From Diogma glabrata (Eukaryota; Arthropoda; Insecta; Diptera; Cylindrotomidae): a DNA stretch of 64,000 nucleotides. Below are positions 19,770 to 31,872 of the stretch, one piece after another (position 1 is the first letter of the stretch; each line of letters opens with the position of its first letter). Under the pieces are notes generated by a model. That model was not told the DNA's origin. It ran no database searches and worked only from the letters and a program-made list of their open reading frames with translations. Where the stretch lies: positions 238,002,554 to 238,066,553 of the forward strand of contig OY856186.1 of the NCBI GenBank assembly GCA_963693315.1. The letters run 5' to 3'. The translations under genes and the position numbers were made by a program.

Positions 19770-20290
19770 GTTCAATGGTGATGCTAAAATTAGTATTTGG
19801 GCTCTAGGGAAGAAACTAGAGGATAAGGGTTGGGGTCTAAAATTGGGGTAATGTTCAAATATACATAATAAATATTGGTTTTTTTATGAATCGAGAATGC
19901 TGAATCCTGAAATGTGAAGTTTATAAAATAAAGAATAAATGACATTAAATATTTTATAAACAGATTTTTTTCCGTCTAGTTTACTCAATATGGTTTAAAG
20001 ACGAAGTTCAATTATTTATACAAGAAAATGATGAGCACTCAAATTGATACAGTCTTATTTTTGTGGCATTTGTTTGTATATTTCAATAATAAAAATATAA
20101 GATATGTAAAGAATTTGCTATTTTAGTTTATTATTTTTCTTATTTAATAATTTTAAAATATTTTTCTACCATGCTTCGACGATACATCAATTTGACGATA
20201 TAATTCAACTAATATTTAAGAATAACCCACTTTTAAGGGGCTCCTCTGCTAAGTTACTCTAGCCTTGGTGTATAATGTATATTTGAACAT
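19770..20290 (+). repeat. Large fold-back element: end of left arm and loop
   Basis: From 19770 to about 19905 the sequence (GTTCAATGGTGATGCTAAAA, AAGAAACTAGAGGATAAG, TATACATAATAAATATTGG) is the inverted counterpart of about 20380-20510, which shows that the Polinton landed within the left arm close to its inner end. About 19906-20290 has no partner and is the loop. Confidence 0.7.
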
Positions 20291-21499
20291 TTTTTTACTC
20301 TCCACCCCATCCTCTAGCTTCTGATTTTGCTCCTATGGTTGCTTGATTGCATATTTGAAGACCACCATTGGATTCAGTATCCTCGATTCATAGAAAAACC
20401 AATATTTATTATGTATATTTGAACATTTCCCTAATTTTAGACAAAAACTCTTATCCTCTAGTTTCTTGCCTAGACCCCAAATACTAATTTCAGCATCACC
20501 ATTGCATTCAGTACCCTCAATTTATCCAAAATCGGTACCCATAATATATTTTCGGCTTTCAGCCCAAACTCCCACCTTTTAGTGACACCCTTATATTTTT
20601 GATCCCAATTTAAACATCACTGTTGGATTCAGCGTCCTCAAATATGTTGAATTCAATAATAATGATAATTTTGATACTATTCATAACTAGACCCCAACCC
20701 CCACCCCTTATTGAACTACCCTGAGTCCGGTCAACATTTTTACCATCACCATTGAACTCAGCATCCTCGATTATGTAAAAATCGATAATAATGACAATAA
20801 TTTCGATACTTTGTATAACCGACCCCCCAACCCCCCACCAACCCCCACTTATGATTGAACTACCCTGAGTCTGACCCCAATTTTTATTATGACGATAATT
20901 TCGATATTTTTTATAACCGACACCCCAACCTCCACCCTTTTTTGGACTACCCCGAGTTCGGTCCAATTTTTATCATCATCATTGAACTCAGCATCCCCGA
21001 TTATATTGAAATTGACCCCAAACAACACATGCAAAAAATTTTTTTTCTACGATAGAGGTACCCCCTTGGGAGTGAAAAATGGTTATGATCAGGGGGCAAT
21101 ATAGAGGATTATATTTGTTATGAAATTCTGATTCTAACGATACCCCACATGACATATTTTACTCATTTAATGTGTCAACCCCACCCACGGGGTTGGTTGG
21201 GGGCGGTGGGGGTGCAAACCAATTTTTGGACTTAAAAGTTGCGCCGGTCTGAATAAAAGATAACGGTGCCATTAAATTTTTTTTATCTCTTCCCATTTTT
21301 TTATATAGATTTTTATAAGCTAAGACTTAAAGAGGGTGTACAGCGGTGGGGGTGGGTCCTACCACCCCAATCTCATAAAGTTTTCGGGAGACGGCCAAGT
21401 CCGATCGATTGATACAAATTTATGAAAAAAAATTTGTTTAATTTCCGCGACTGCCCGATTCTTAAAAAAAACGATAGTTAAGGCAAAGTAACGATTTTT
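20291..21499 (-). repeat. Large fold-back element, right arm
   Basis: This uninterrupted arm is the reverse complement of the left arm pieces (3155-3459, 5566-6664, 19770-19905). It shows what the left arm looked like before the hAT-like and Polinton insertions, and carries the same ~130-bp units (GAACTACCCTGAGTC...CCATTGAACTCAGCATCCTC). It ends near AACGATAGTTAAGGCAAAGT. Confidence 0.8.
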
Positions 21500-21539
21500 G
21501 CATTGGGATCAGATTTTGTTATTAATGTACTTTGTGTTA

Positions 21540-21761
21540 AACCCATAGCAATTGGAAATGTAATTCGTAAGAAAAATAGAATACATCTTTAGATAATAAA
21601 CCTTTTCACAATTCGGTACAAATTTCGTTAAATAAATTTGTAAATTTTAAACATTTTCGTAAATTTAGATTAATCGATTAATAATTTTTTTGTTCGATTA
21701 ATCGAACAATTTGTGAAATGATCAATTAATCGATCATTTGGTTAATCTAACCATGCCCTAC
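21540..21761 (-). repeat. Isolated hAT-like terminal sequence
   Basis: On the minus strand this begins TAGGGCATGGTTAGATTAAC and continues with repeated ATCGATTAAT motifs, a style of terminus seen in some hAT families and similar in its first bases to the element at 3460. I find no matching second end in the window, so it is either a fragment or has its partner outside. Confidence 0.35.
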
Positions 21762-24700
21762 TCACACCCTCACATGGTTACAAATGAAAACTAAAATTGT
21801 CAGTATGTTTTTTTTTGATAAATAGTGTTGTGTAAGGAATTACAACATGTGTCACAACAACACATGGATACCTTTGTAGGTTAGGGTCACTCGTGACTTT
21901 TGAATTCGTTGTTACTAAAAGCACATTATATATGTTATTGCGGCCAGTTAAGAATAGAAATTATGCAAACATAGAATTTGATTTGCCAACAAAACTTAGA
22001 AATTTAATGCGCCCACACATTTTGAGGAAACCACAATCAGATTATATACCACATTGAATGCATTTTTTGATACGACTATATCTTTTAGTTTTATTATTTG
22101 TATTAGCTATTATAGTTATATTATTATTATTAATAAAATGATTGTTGATATTTTTGGTTTATTTTAATAATAAATTGATAATTCAATTGTTGTTGATAAA
22201 TAATAATAACATAAAAAAGTCTGTCGATTTAATAAATAAATGTGGATAGTCATGTATATCCGTTCATTGTTCGATTAAAAATAATATTAGTTTTTTATTG
22301 TTGTTGCAGTATTTGAATAGCATTATGATTCTAGAATATTTTATTCTAAATTGTTTTATTTTTGGCTCAATATTTGAATCGAAGCTTAGAAGGCAAAAGT
22401 GATTCGATCCTCAAATTAATATACTAACTTTCCTTCCATAAACGGTAACAAGTGTGTAATTGTTTTTGATGATTTATTGTTTGTGATTAAAATAAACGAT
22501 AGGTGACCAAACCTTATATTCCATTGTTGTATAAAAATAACCAAAAAACCAATATCATTTCAAAATCGTTACAAAGTGCAATAACATTTAATGGATTAAT
22601 AAACATACCGAAGTTCAACTGTAAATTGAATCTTAAAATATTACGCGAATCAATTTCAAAACATAAAATTTTAAATTTATTTCTTCAAGAATAATAAAAA
22701 ATTATGCAAATTTTTAATAATTTTTTTTTATTTATTTATTTCATATTGAAGGGTCTCTTGTATAACAGAAAAAAAAATATTCAATCATTTTTTCAAACCA
22801 TTTATGTTGTAATATTTCAACATCTTAAACCTATTCGAATTTATGTATTCAACTTTTTTTTATATTTCTACAAAAGGGTGTTCTTACGATTTTTATTATA
22901 ATTCGCGACCCCATTTCACTACGTTTTGTTATAAAAAAATTAAAGTAATGGAATTTGTTTTTCAAAAACTTAGTTTCAAGTATGGGTATTTTCTCCTTGA
23001 CAAACTAAAAATATAAATTATTACAAAAATCGAAGCATATGCAAATTAATCCAAATCAAAAACATAATCGAATTTTTAAAAAATCATAAACACTGAATAG
23101 GATACCATCATAATACCAACAGAACGAAAAGGGTTAAGGATTTTTTTTGTTGTCAGAAAAAAAACCATCCAACTGACTTCTAATTTATTTTGACTTTTCT
23201 TCCTTCATTGTTATTATTGAAATTTTAGAAAAAAAATAAATAAATTAAATCAAAATAATTAATTAATTTGGTTTTGAGAATGAAAACAGGAGAAAGAAAA
23301 AAATTCGTATAAAATGTCAAAGTCAATATAGAAATAAATTGTTTGAAATTCATATGAAAATTTTTCTGTTTGCTGTTGTTTTCGAATGCTTTGGAATTTC
23401 ATTTGAACTTTGATGTTTCATCTGGAATTGGAATGGCAGATCAAAGGTGATCAAAAAAAAATTTTTATTATATCATAAACAAAGGAAATTTAATGAAATT
23501 GAGAAATAAATTGAACAGAATTTTTTTATTAAAGGTAAGTAGATAGGCTGAAAATTCTTTAAAAGGTTAATATTTAACGGTTAATAAATGTCCTACCTCC
23601 TTCAGAAATTTCACGATATAAAAAGAGTCTCGAATTTTGAAGCGGCTTATGCTCATGCTTATATGATACGCCAACAGATTCCCCCTTCTCTTAAAGGTTG
23701 ATGGGCCACATTCTTTGAGCATGACCACTTTGATCTGTGTATCCACACCCAAATATTATTTAGGTATTTTTCAATCTTCAGTGTACTGTGAGAACACATA
23801 ATAGCATTCCTTGTTTGTTAGTTCTCAATCCTGAAAATATTTTTGTTTTTTTTATTGATGATTTCAATTAATTCCTTAGGTTATCGTAGAATCACGGAAT
23901 ATGTTTTTCATTCTTTTACAGATTTGGAATGTGCTCAGTTAAAAAAGAAGTTTTTTTTAGTATCAATAAATTCTCATCACCTGTTTATCTTGGTACATAG
24001 ATTTCCTGAATCACGCATTTATGACGGCGTATCAATTTTTGTGGCAACAATCAGTTCTCAAGAATCACCCGCTTATTTTGGTGCAACGATTTTGAAATTT
24101 ATACAATTGTTTTCCGTTTATTTTGGTGCAACAATAAATTTTCAACACTCGCTTGTTTATTTTGATGCAAAAATTTTCGAATTTATACAATCATTTTTCA
24201 ACAATCACCCATTTATTTTAATGCAACGACCTTGGCATTTACACAACTATTTTTCAACAATCAGCGGTTGATTTTGATGCAATATTTTTTGGTAGTTACA
24301 GTAAATTCTCCACAATCATCTGTTTAATTTTGTTGAAACAATCCTCTTGTTTAAATAATTTCATTCAAAAATCACATAGTTTTAGTGCAACAATTCACTT
24401 ATTTACGTTATTTAATCAACAATCACCTGTTTATTTGGTGCAATAATTTATTTGTTTTTTATAAATTTCATTCAACAGCCACCTGTTTTTGGTGAAACAG
24501 CTCATTTGTTTACATAACTTATTCAATAATCACCGGTAGCAGTGAAATATTTCATTTGTTGATATACATTTAATGCAACAATCACCTGGTTTTGGTGCAA
24601 CAGTTCATTTGTTTACATAATTTAGTCGACAATCACCAGGTTGTGGTCAAAAAAATTCATTTACATTGATAATTAATTCAACGGCATCTTTTTAATTTAG

Positions 24701-25180
24701 GTGCGACTATTTTCATATCTACATAATTGTTCAACAATCACCTGGTTATTTTTGGTGCGACAGATTGGCTACAAAAAAATGTTATTTTATTTGTATAATT
24801 TACAACAGCGGCAACCTTAACAGCAACATCAGTTTAGCATTGACAAAGGATTGATCAAGTAATTTATCGTACTAAAAATTGGAATTTGTTCAACTAGTGT
24901 TTCAATTGACATACCGTAATTTATTTTATAGTATTCATAATTTTAAGAATCTTCATTATTAGTTTTTCCTTATTTTAAAGGAATGCATGAATTATTAGTT
25001 GCTGTGAATCATGTGGCAGGAAGCCATATGATCAGTTAGAGGAGGAGTGATTTAATTTTTGTTTAATTCAAATTTGATCGCCGTAGTTGGTGGTGGGGTG
25101 GAGATACCCGTTGTTCTCCGTTTCATTTTGGGTCGTCAAAGCACACTTTCTTTTTAACCTTTGTTTTAGTTTACTTAATA
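21762..25180. other. Spacer without genes; LINE 3'-tail fragment and degenerate TGCAAC-type tandem repeats
   Basis: No gene is visible. About 21825-21895 holds a copy of a GGAATTACAACATGTGTCAC sequence that elsewhere (28630, 30665, 50250) is the 3' end of a LINE fragment. About 23990-24770 is a strongly diverged tandem array of roughly 60-75 bp units with the recurring pattern CAACAATCACCTGTTTATTT-TGGTGCAAC. The rest is AT-rich without pattern. Confidence 0.6.
23990..24770 (+). repeat. Degenerate tandem repeats, ~60-75 bp units (TTTTGGTGCAACAAT...)
   Basis: More than ten diverged units share TTTATTTTGGTGCAACAATT, then a T-rich stretch with TTTACATAATTT, then TCAACAATCACCTG. A short open frame across the first units reads as repeated YFGATI-like peptides, which is a by-product of the repeat. 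The same family occurs inverted at about 54540-54690 beside the Helitron remnant. Confidence 0.7.
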
Positions 25181-28170
25181 ATTATCGCGTGTATCCAGCA
25201 ATCGTAATGGAACAAAGATAAAGTTTATTGAATCCACGTAGTGAAGCTAGATGGAACAAACTAAAGGTGCCTGTATCCTCTTTACGTCAGAATTTTTTTT
25301 TCTTTTATCTCCATTTAGGAGCATAGGGCGTCTACTAGACTGGACCATCTGACTCTGTTGGACGCAATCGCTTTCAGTTCACCACATGTCTTGCCGATTT
25401 GTTTTGCTTCAGCTAGCACCGTTTTCTTCCATGTCATGGGTGGTCTTCCAACTCTTCTTTTACCTTGTGGATTCCACTCTAGGGACATCCTTGTTATATC
25501 TTCAGCTGATTTCTCAGTTTATGTCCTATCCATTTCCATTTCGTTTGTTTTATCTCGATCTCAACGTCTAACTGCTCTGTCTGCCGTAGAAGTTTCAGGT
25601 TACAGAAGGTGTTCGGCTAGAAGCATTTGATCAGTCTGCTCAAGCATTTGTTCACAAACAGCAAAACTGACTTGACACATGCATCGACACATTCGTAGCT
25701 TTGTCTTTCTTGACAGGACGGGTGCATTGCAAATTTTGTAAGCATATTGAACGTTTTTCTGGCTTTGTTAGTACGCTGACTTATAATTTCTTCAGTCCCG
25801 CTTGTTTTTGCTACAGTACAACCAAGGTACACAAATTTGTCAACTTCATCTACTTGTGTATTATTGATGGTAATTGGTACTATCGTTTTGGTGTTCAATC
25901 TCATAGCCTTTGTTTTTCTGATATTAATGTTGCGACTGACTTCATGTGCAAGGGTTGATAGCTTATGTATTTTCTGCTGCATGTCCGTATGTGTGTGTGT
26001 GAGTAGACAGATGTCTCTGCGTAGTCTAGATCATTGCCGTCTTGTTGTGTTCCATTGGATTCCATTTGGACTTCTCATAATAGTATCTAGTACTATCAGG
26101 AATAGTAGCAGGGATAGTACACAGCCTTGTCTCACTCCTCAGTGGTTGTAGTATTTATCACTTTGCTGACCTTTGTATTGTATTCTGTTTCCAGCATCCC
26201 GATACATTTTTTTGAGTAGATCAACTATTTTCTTCGGGATGCCCATTTCACAAAGTGTCTTCCATATCGCGCTTCTGTTGATTGAGTCGAAGGCGCGTTC
26301 GAAGTCCACGAAGAGGAGATACAATGGTGAATTCCATTCGTTTGATTGCTCTATGATGATACGATTGTGTTGATATGATCGATATAGCTTCTTCCTGGTT
26401 TAAAGCCAGAATGTTCATTTCTTAGTTTCATGTTAATTGATGGAGATATTCTATCGAGAATATTCGTCGCTAGTATTTTCATTGTAGTGTTGAATAGAGA
26501 TTGTAACGAGTTCGAACTTTTACAAAAAACTATATTTTAATTTTATTTTGCCGGATAGCTCAAAAAAAAAACTATAAAAAACTGTATCACTGAAATTTAG
26601 CACACAAACAAATACACTTGGAAACTTCTTATTTTTTTGAATATGAATCACAGAATAATATGATAAAACCTTTTAATTAGCGAACAGGAAAAAATATTTC
26701 AACTCTAAAGAGTAAATCAACAAAAATTATACAAAATAATATATAATAAAAAAGCTTACACGAATTTATTTTTTCAATGTTGTTTCTTCATTAGTTTTAA
26801 CGTTTTTTTACCAGGCAAATTCCAACGTAAGTTATTTCTTCGTATCCTTCGAAATTTTGTAATAAAATTGCAGTCATTGTTACAAAATTACTATCCATGT
26901 TGATATCAAAACCCAAATGTAATTACTCATTTTCCAATAACCACATTGCGAAAAAAATACTTTTGATTTTTGTGCTTTTTCTGTCAACGATTCCAATAAT
27001 CTGAAGTGCATGTAACAGATCATTATAAGCGACACTTAGTTGTATAAAAAATAAATTCGCTAGTTTCATCATTTGGGTAATTACCAATTGAACTATTCTA
27101 TCATATGATTCAACTTTTTTATACTGAATGATTGGTCAACTCTCACCAACACTCACCACATCAAAATAAATAAAACAAATAAGAAAACTTCACATTATAT
27201 CACATTTGTAAAAACAACAATAATTTTATTTTCTTTATAATAAAAAATTATATTTTTCTTTATATTTAATTGTACACGGAACATATAATTTATTCTGAAC
27301 TTTTCGATTTTTAGAGAGTATACTCTATTTAGCTTTTAAAAATTATACCAAGCTTTTCGATTTTAAAATTATACTTAACGAATTTATCATAAAAATTCTC
27401 AATTTTATTTCAAATTTCCTGTTTCTGTTTCCCTTTCCAACAATCACCAATTTCTCCAACGTATAAAAAAAACATTAAATCAAACATGTTTATTGTTGAA
27501 ATTGAGTGACGCAACTAAATCTCAACAGTAGCATACAAAAATGTTGCGACCCTTAAGAAAATTAATGAAATTATAATTGAAAATGAAAATTATTATTTTT
27601 AGAACAAAATTGAAATAGTCCTGGCGTTACAAGATATACCTCTCCAATTTTTTCATTCTCTTAGATCACCTTTCTTTGGAATTATTATGGTTAAACCCTC
27701 TTTCCAGTTGGTTGGTATTTTACTTTTGTTCCATACATCAGCTAATAGTGGTGTTAGAGCTTCTGCTGTTGTGTTTACATCTGCTTTGAGTAGTGCTGCT
27801 GATATATTATCGGTACCAGCAGATTTGTTATTCTTGAGTATCTGTCTTCGAAGTATTTTTTCCATCTATTTAGCTGTTGTTCATGTGTGTGAGGGTTTGA
27901 ACAGATGCGTCCTTTATTGGTGGAGTGTTTGTGTATTTGTTAGAGACCTTTCTCATGCATTTGTGTAGTGTGCGCATATTTCTATTAGCTGCTGCTGTTT
28001 CTGCAGTCTTGATAATGCTTTCTGTATATCTTCATTTCTGTATATCATTCCTTGCCATCTTTTTAACTTGTTGGCTGGAGTGATTCTTTGAAGATGTTAT
28101 TTGTATTTTTGTCACTCAATCTATTGATGTTAAATTCCTCTGACATGACTTGTTGTGTTTTACAGCGGCT
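25180..28170 (-). mobile_element. LINE (non-LTR retrotransposon) RT remnant, split by a solo LTR
   Basis: Minus-strand reverse transcriptase blocks appear in correct order: LKNNKSAGTDNISAALLK ... WKEGLTIIIPKKGDL (27865-27653), then after the LTR insertion KILATNILDR ... SGFKPGRSYIDHI (about 26500-26350), LLFVDFERAFDSINRSAIWK (26324-26139), GVRQGCVLS, and a thumb region VDKFVYLGCTVAK ... KARKTFNML (25982-25617). The YADD box region (about 26030) is damaged by a one-base shift. Several frames and stops are needed, so it is dead. The block order and wording fit the RTE/Jockey-like LINE groups; I cannot place it further. Its 3' part (about 25190-25290) resembles 58100-58215. Confidence 0.85.
26502..27631. 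mobile_element. Solo LTR (1,130 bp) with AGAT target duplication, inside the LINE
   Basis: The sequence starts TGTAACGAG and ends GGCGTTACA, so it has TG...CA termini extended to a 7-bp inverted TGTAACG. It is flanked by AGAT at 26498-26501 and 27632-27635. Removing it rejoins the LINE reading (NWRGI ... to ... MKILATNIL). It holds no coding frame. A 4-bp duplication is usual for gypsy-type insect elements; the LTR origin is inferred from ends and duplication, since no internal region remains. Confidence 0.8.
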
Positions 28171-28619
28171 GGTTTAATTTTGAATGTTGCTGGTTGCTGG
28201 TTGATTTTTCCTGTTTTGGTTTGTTTTTTTTTTGTTTTTTATTTCTAGTATGCGTTTCTTTAATCAATTGAATTTCGGATTCCCTTTCGGATTAACGGGT
28301 GGTTGCTCCATCGAATCCTAGCCAGTTTCCAGGGCTGCTGGATAAGGTATAATGGCATACCGCGGGCGAGATATTTCTGCTTCAGTGTGAAGCAATCATA
28401 TTTCTATATTTTCTGATGAAGTTCCTAAGCGGTCACCCGTTTAAGTTGTAAACCTACACAGTGGTGCTTAACTTCCTTGTAAGTGATGTTGTCGTCTTAA
28501 ACACTTCTCCATCTCATCCACACGTCAGAATTACCTATGGTAATCCCTACCAAAAAGGTCAGGTTTTCTTTTATTACTAAAAAACATTTACCTCTTTTGT
28601 TTATTTTTTTTTTTTAATA
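28171..28619. other. Unassigned segment between two LINE remnants
   Basis: About 28260-28560 is richer in G+C than its surroundings (GGTTGCTCCATCGAATCC, CATACCGCGGGCGAG) and includes CACGTCAGAATTACCTATGG, which resembles sequences at 25285 and 58200 near LINE 3' regions. No frame of known family is visible. Confidence 0.4.
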
Positions 28620-29140
28620 AAAAGTGTTGTGTTATAGGAATTACAATATATGTTACAGCAACACATAGATACCTTTTAAGAGCTAAGACACACAACAACA
28701 TGCCCTCTGAGGTGCTATGAACGCTTTTTTTAAACTGTTGTGGATTGAACGTCCCCAAGACTATTGATTCGGGGAGAGCATTTCATTTATACGATGTACA
28801 AACATCTCTGTGAATTCTAGCATTATGGCAGTGAGCGATCTCAACAGCTTGACTGTTTTTACAAACCAATTGACGTATCAAACGGGGAAAAAAATATGGC
28901 TGAGGCATAAAGTAGTTTTAGGGAATCAAGATTTGATGTCAAATTTCGATCACCCATAATTCGCGTAGCATGCTTTTGAACAGAGTCTTAAGGAACTAGG
29001 ATGAAAACGCCCCAATTTTGACTACAACACTCCATACAGGGACGAATAACGGACTTATATATATATATGGAGTAATTGATACGGAGTAAAAAAGTTGTTC
29101 ATCTATTAAGAAGACTTAGTTTTTCAATGCGCTTTTTGCC
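28620..29140 (-). mobile_element. LINE fragment (RT C-terminus and 3' end)
   Basis: The minus strand reads YKSVIRPCMECCSQNWG, DSVQKHATRIMGDRNLTSNL and, further on, HRDVCTSYK then NALPE and FNPQQFKKSV. These are the C-terminal landmarks of CR1/Jockey-type RT proteins (the MEYCS, LDSVQ and LWNSLP blocks). Stops interrupt it. The final part ending near 28640 is the same tail sequence found in the short fragments at 21825, 30665 and 50250. Confidence 0.75.
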
Positions 29141-31342
29141 ATCGCCATTATATGATCTTTCCAGAGTAGCTCATTGGAAATTATGACAACTGCACAGCTC
29201 ACAGAAGTATGTATGCTGTCTGAGTTGATCTCTTCCGTACCTATTACCTCTGCCAAGATTGAGGGTAATAGTGTCCGTCTTCCTTAGATCTCCCATCGAT
29301 CCCAAGTGTAACAAATTTATCCTAATCCTTCAAAACTACAAGGAACGCGAAATACAATCTGGCAAGCTAATCTTAATTTTCCCATAGTTGTAATGATGAA
29401 AATCAAAACTTATCGACTTATCAACACTACCAATAAAAGTTTGTTTGGCCTGTTGTAAAATTGCTGCATCCTATAGTTTAACCGATGTTGAAGAAACGTT
29501 GATAAATAGTTTCGGCCAGTAAAAATTTGTATCGTTTTTAATCCTTTTGTGTTATACATCTATAGAATAAAAATGAAATATAAACTAATATACCTTTAAA
29601 ATATTCATTTAATCTGCAAAACTTATTGTCACTATACCCTTCCGACATCAAATCTCGAGTCTCGACATCAACATCAAATATCGAGTCACAAACCACCATG
29701 TTTCTCAAAAACACAAAAATTGTCACATATATCACATTATCGGATCAAGAGATACGACTAAAAGAATGCCACATATTCTAGACTCATCATGAATGTGCTA
29801 ATCAAAACACGTGAAAGCATCCAATATCTAGTCACCATGATCCTCAAATACGCAAAAAGTGTTACAAATAAAACATCAGCAGATCAAGAAATACGTTTAA
29901 AAATCAAAAACAAATGCTTCAAAAGATTTTAAGCTTAATTCTGATTCAAATACATATGATGACAATTACAAATATATTAAGCCGCACGCGTGAGTGAAAC
30001 TGTAAAGTATATGTTCATGAAAAGCATTAGATCAAACATTAAGCGCATCTTACTATATTTTCTGCAAATTTTCACAGATCGTTTAATACACTTGTACGTG
30101 CTTTAATTTATTCAATAATGTTTTGTTAAGTACAATCTTGTTCTTGAACTAAAAAAGTATTGTATAGCTTAGGCTTGTTTACTCAAGTAAATATCATAAC
30201 ACTTCATAACACTTTCAGAAAAATTCATGAATAGTTTCAATAACTTTGAAGATTTGGAAAAAAACAAACAAAAAACCAATCGCAGCATCTGAAAAACAGG
30301 AAAGAGCATGTCCCAGCAACAAACAAACGCAACAAAAAATTTCGTAAGCCAACTCACATTAAAGTAAAGTAAAGCAAGTAAAGAAATATCTGCAGTCATT
30401 TACGCCAACAATTGGATTAATTTTGTTGGAACTTCTTCAAACTCGGGATCTTCGTCGTAAATAAATAAATCATTTGAAATTTCACTACACCAGTTACTTC
30501 AAATTTCTGTGGATTCGCGACAAATGGCGTTAATTAATACAAACATCGTTCAGTTCAATTGGTAGATCTTCGCGCACTGTTAGAAATATGTCACGACATA
30601 TGATGTGAAACTCATTATTAAACTTTTGGTTTATTTTTATTTTTCCAAAGTCTATTTTGTTGTAGTAGGAATTACAATATGTGTCACAATCAAAACCTTT
30701 AAATCAATAAATTAAAACCTTTAATGACCCAGTTCCACAACAACATGTTGTTCTAAGGTGTTAATAACCGCAAATTTAAAGTGAAAAAGTGATTCTTCAA
30801 TTATTTATGTACTTACTCCCACTATCTTCACTATTCTTAAAAACCAAATGTTTCTAGCTATAAATTGTCGACTTGGTAAAAAAAACGGTTTGAAAATTCT
30901 GTAAGAAATGTGCCGAGCGTCATTTCCTTTTCTGCAGCAACGTCCAAGATTCATAGTAAAAGTATAGTTTAAAGATAATTTTCCGGTTCTAAGTAATGCC
31001 TTATCCCGAGTTGTAAAAATGAGCTTCGAGGTATAACAGAAACGATCAATTAGCAAGTTGGACCAACCACCTGTTGATTAAGAAACTTGGTTATATAATG
31101 GAGCTGTGAATATTTCATAACACTACCAAATGTAGTAAAACCAATAACGTGTTTTACCACAGCAACATCCCAAAACACCAAAATTCAAAACCAACATTTC
31201 CTCATATCTCAACAATTACTTCAAAATACTTAATCAATTATCAAATATAAATTCAAAATAAATAGAGCAACAAAAACGCAACGCTGAGCAAAATTTTAGT
31301 TTTCTTTCAGTCCAAAATTTCGTCAATTTCACATTGAATAAT
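29141..31342. other. Spacer without recognisable gene
   Basis: AT-rich. The only repeat recognised is a short LINE-tail fragment at about 30660-30770 (GTAGGAATTACAATATGTGT). No frame here matches a family I know. Confidence 0.55.
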
Positions 31343-31872
31343 TAGACTAAAAGCCCGCGACGGCCAGACCTTCGTTATTTTATAAAAGCTGTAAGTTTCT
31401 CTGCGCATACCCACAACTCAGGTAGGAACGATTAGCGACATATGAAGTTTGGATTATAGTGGCTTTGGCAGGGAGCACGTACTACAAAGGCCTCCAAAGT
31501 TTCGTGAAAGTATAAAAGCTAATTTTTTTATATATTCTTCGGGATAGTATTAGAAGTCACGTCACCCATTGCCAGACACTACCCATCGTGGAAACTTTAA
31601 AGTTTAAGGGTGTCTGGCAGGGGTTTTCTGGGTAAGTGTCTGGCAATGGGTGACGTGACTTCTAATACTATCCCGAAGAATATATAAATAAATTAGCTTT
31701 TATACTTTCACGAAACTTTGGAGGCCCTTGTGGTACCTGCTCCTTGCCAAAGCAACTATGATTCAAACTTTATATGTCGCTAATCGTTCCTACCTGAGTA
31801 GGTGGTATGCGCATAGAAACTTAGAGCTTTTATAAAATAACGAAGGTCTGGCCGTCGCGGGCTCTTGTTCTA
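31343..31872. mobile_element. Fold-back MITE, copy 2
   Basis: It starts TAGACTAAAAGCCCGCGACG and ends CGTCGCGGGCTCTTGTTCTA and is the same palindromic family as 4600-5166, with matching blocks such as CTTCGGGATAGTATTAGAAG and AGCTTTTATACTTTCACGAA in both arms. The centre near 31600 is shorter than in copy 1. It codes for nothing. Confidence 0.85.

Noticed and set aside
20610..21104. Several 60-118-codon frames in the fold-back right arm and their mirror frames at 5673-6260
   Set aside because: They run through the ~130-bp tandem units on both strands and have no family resemblance.
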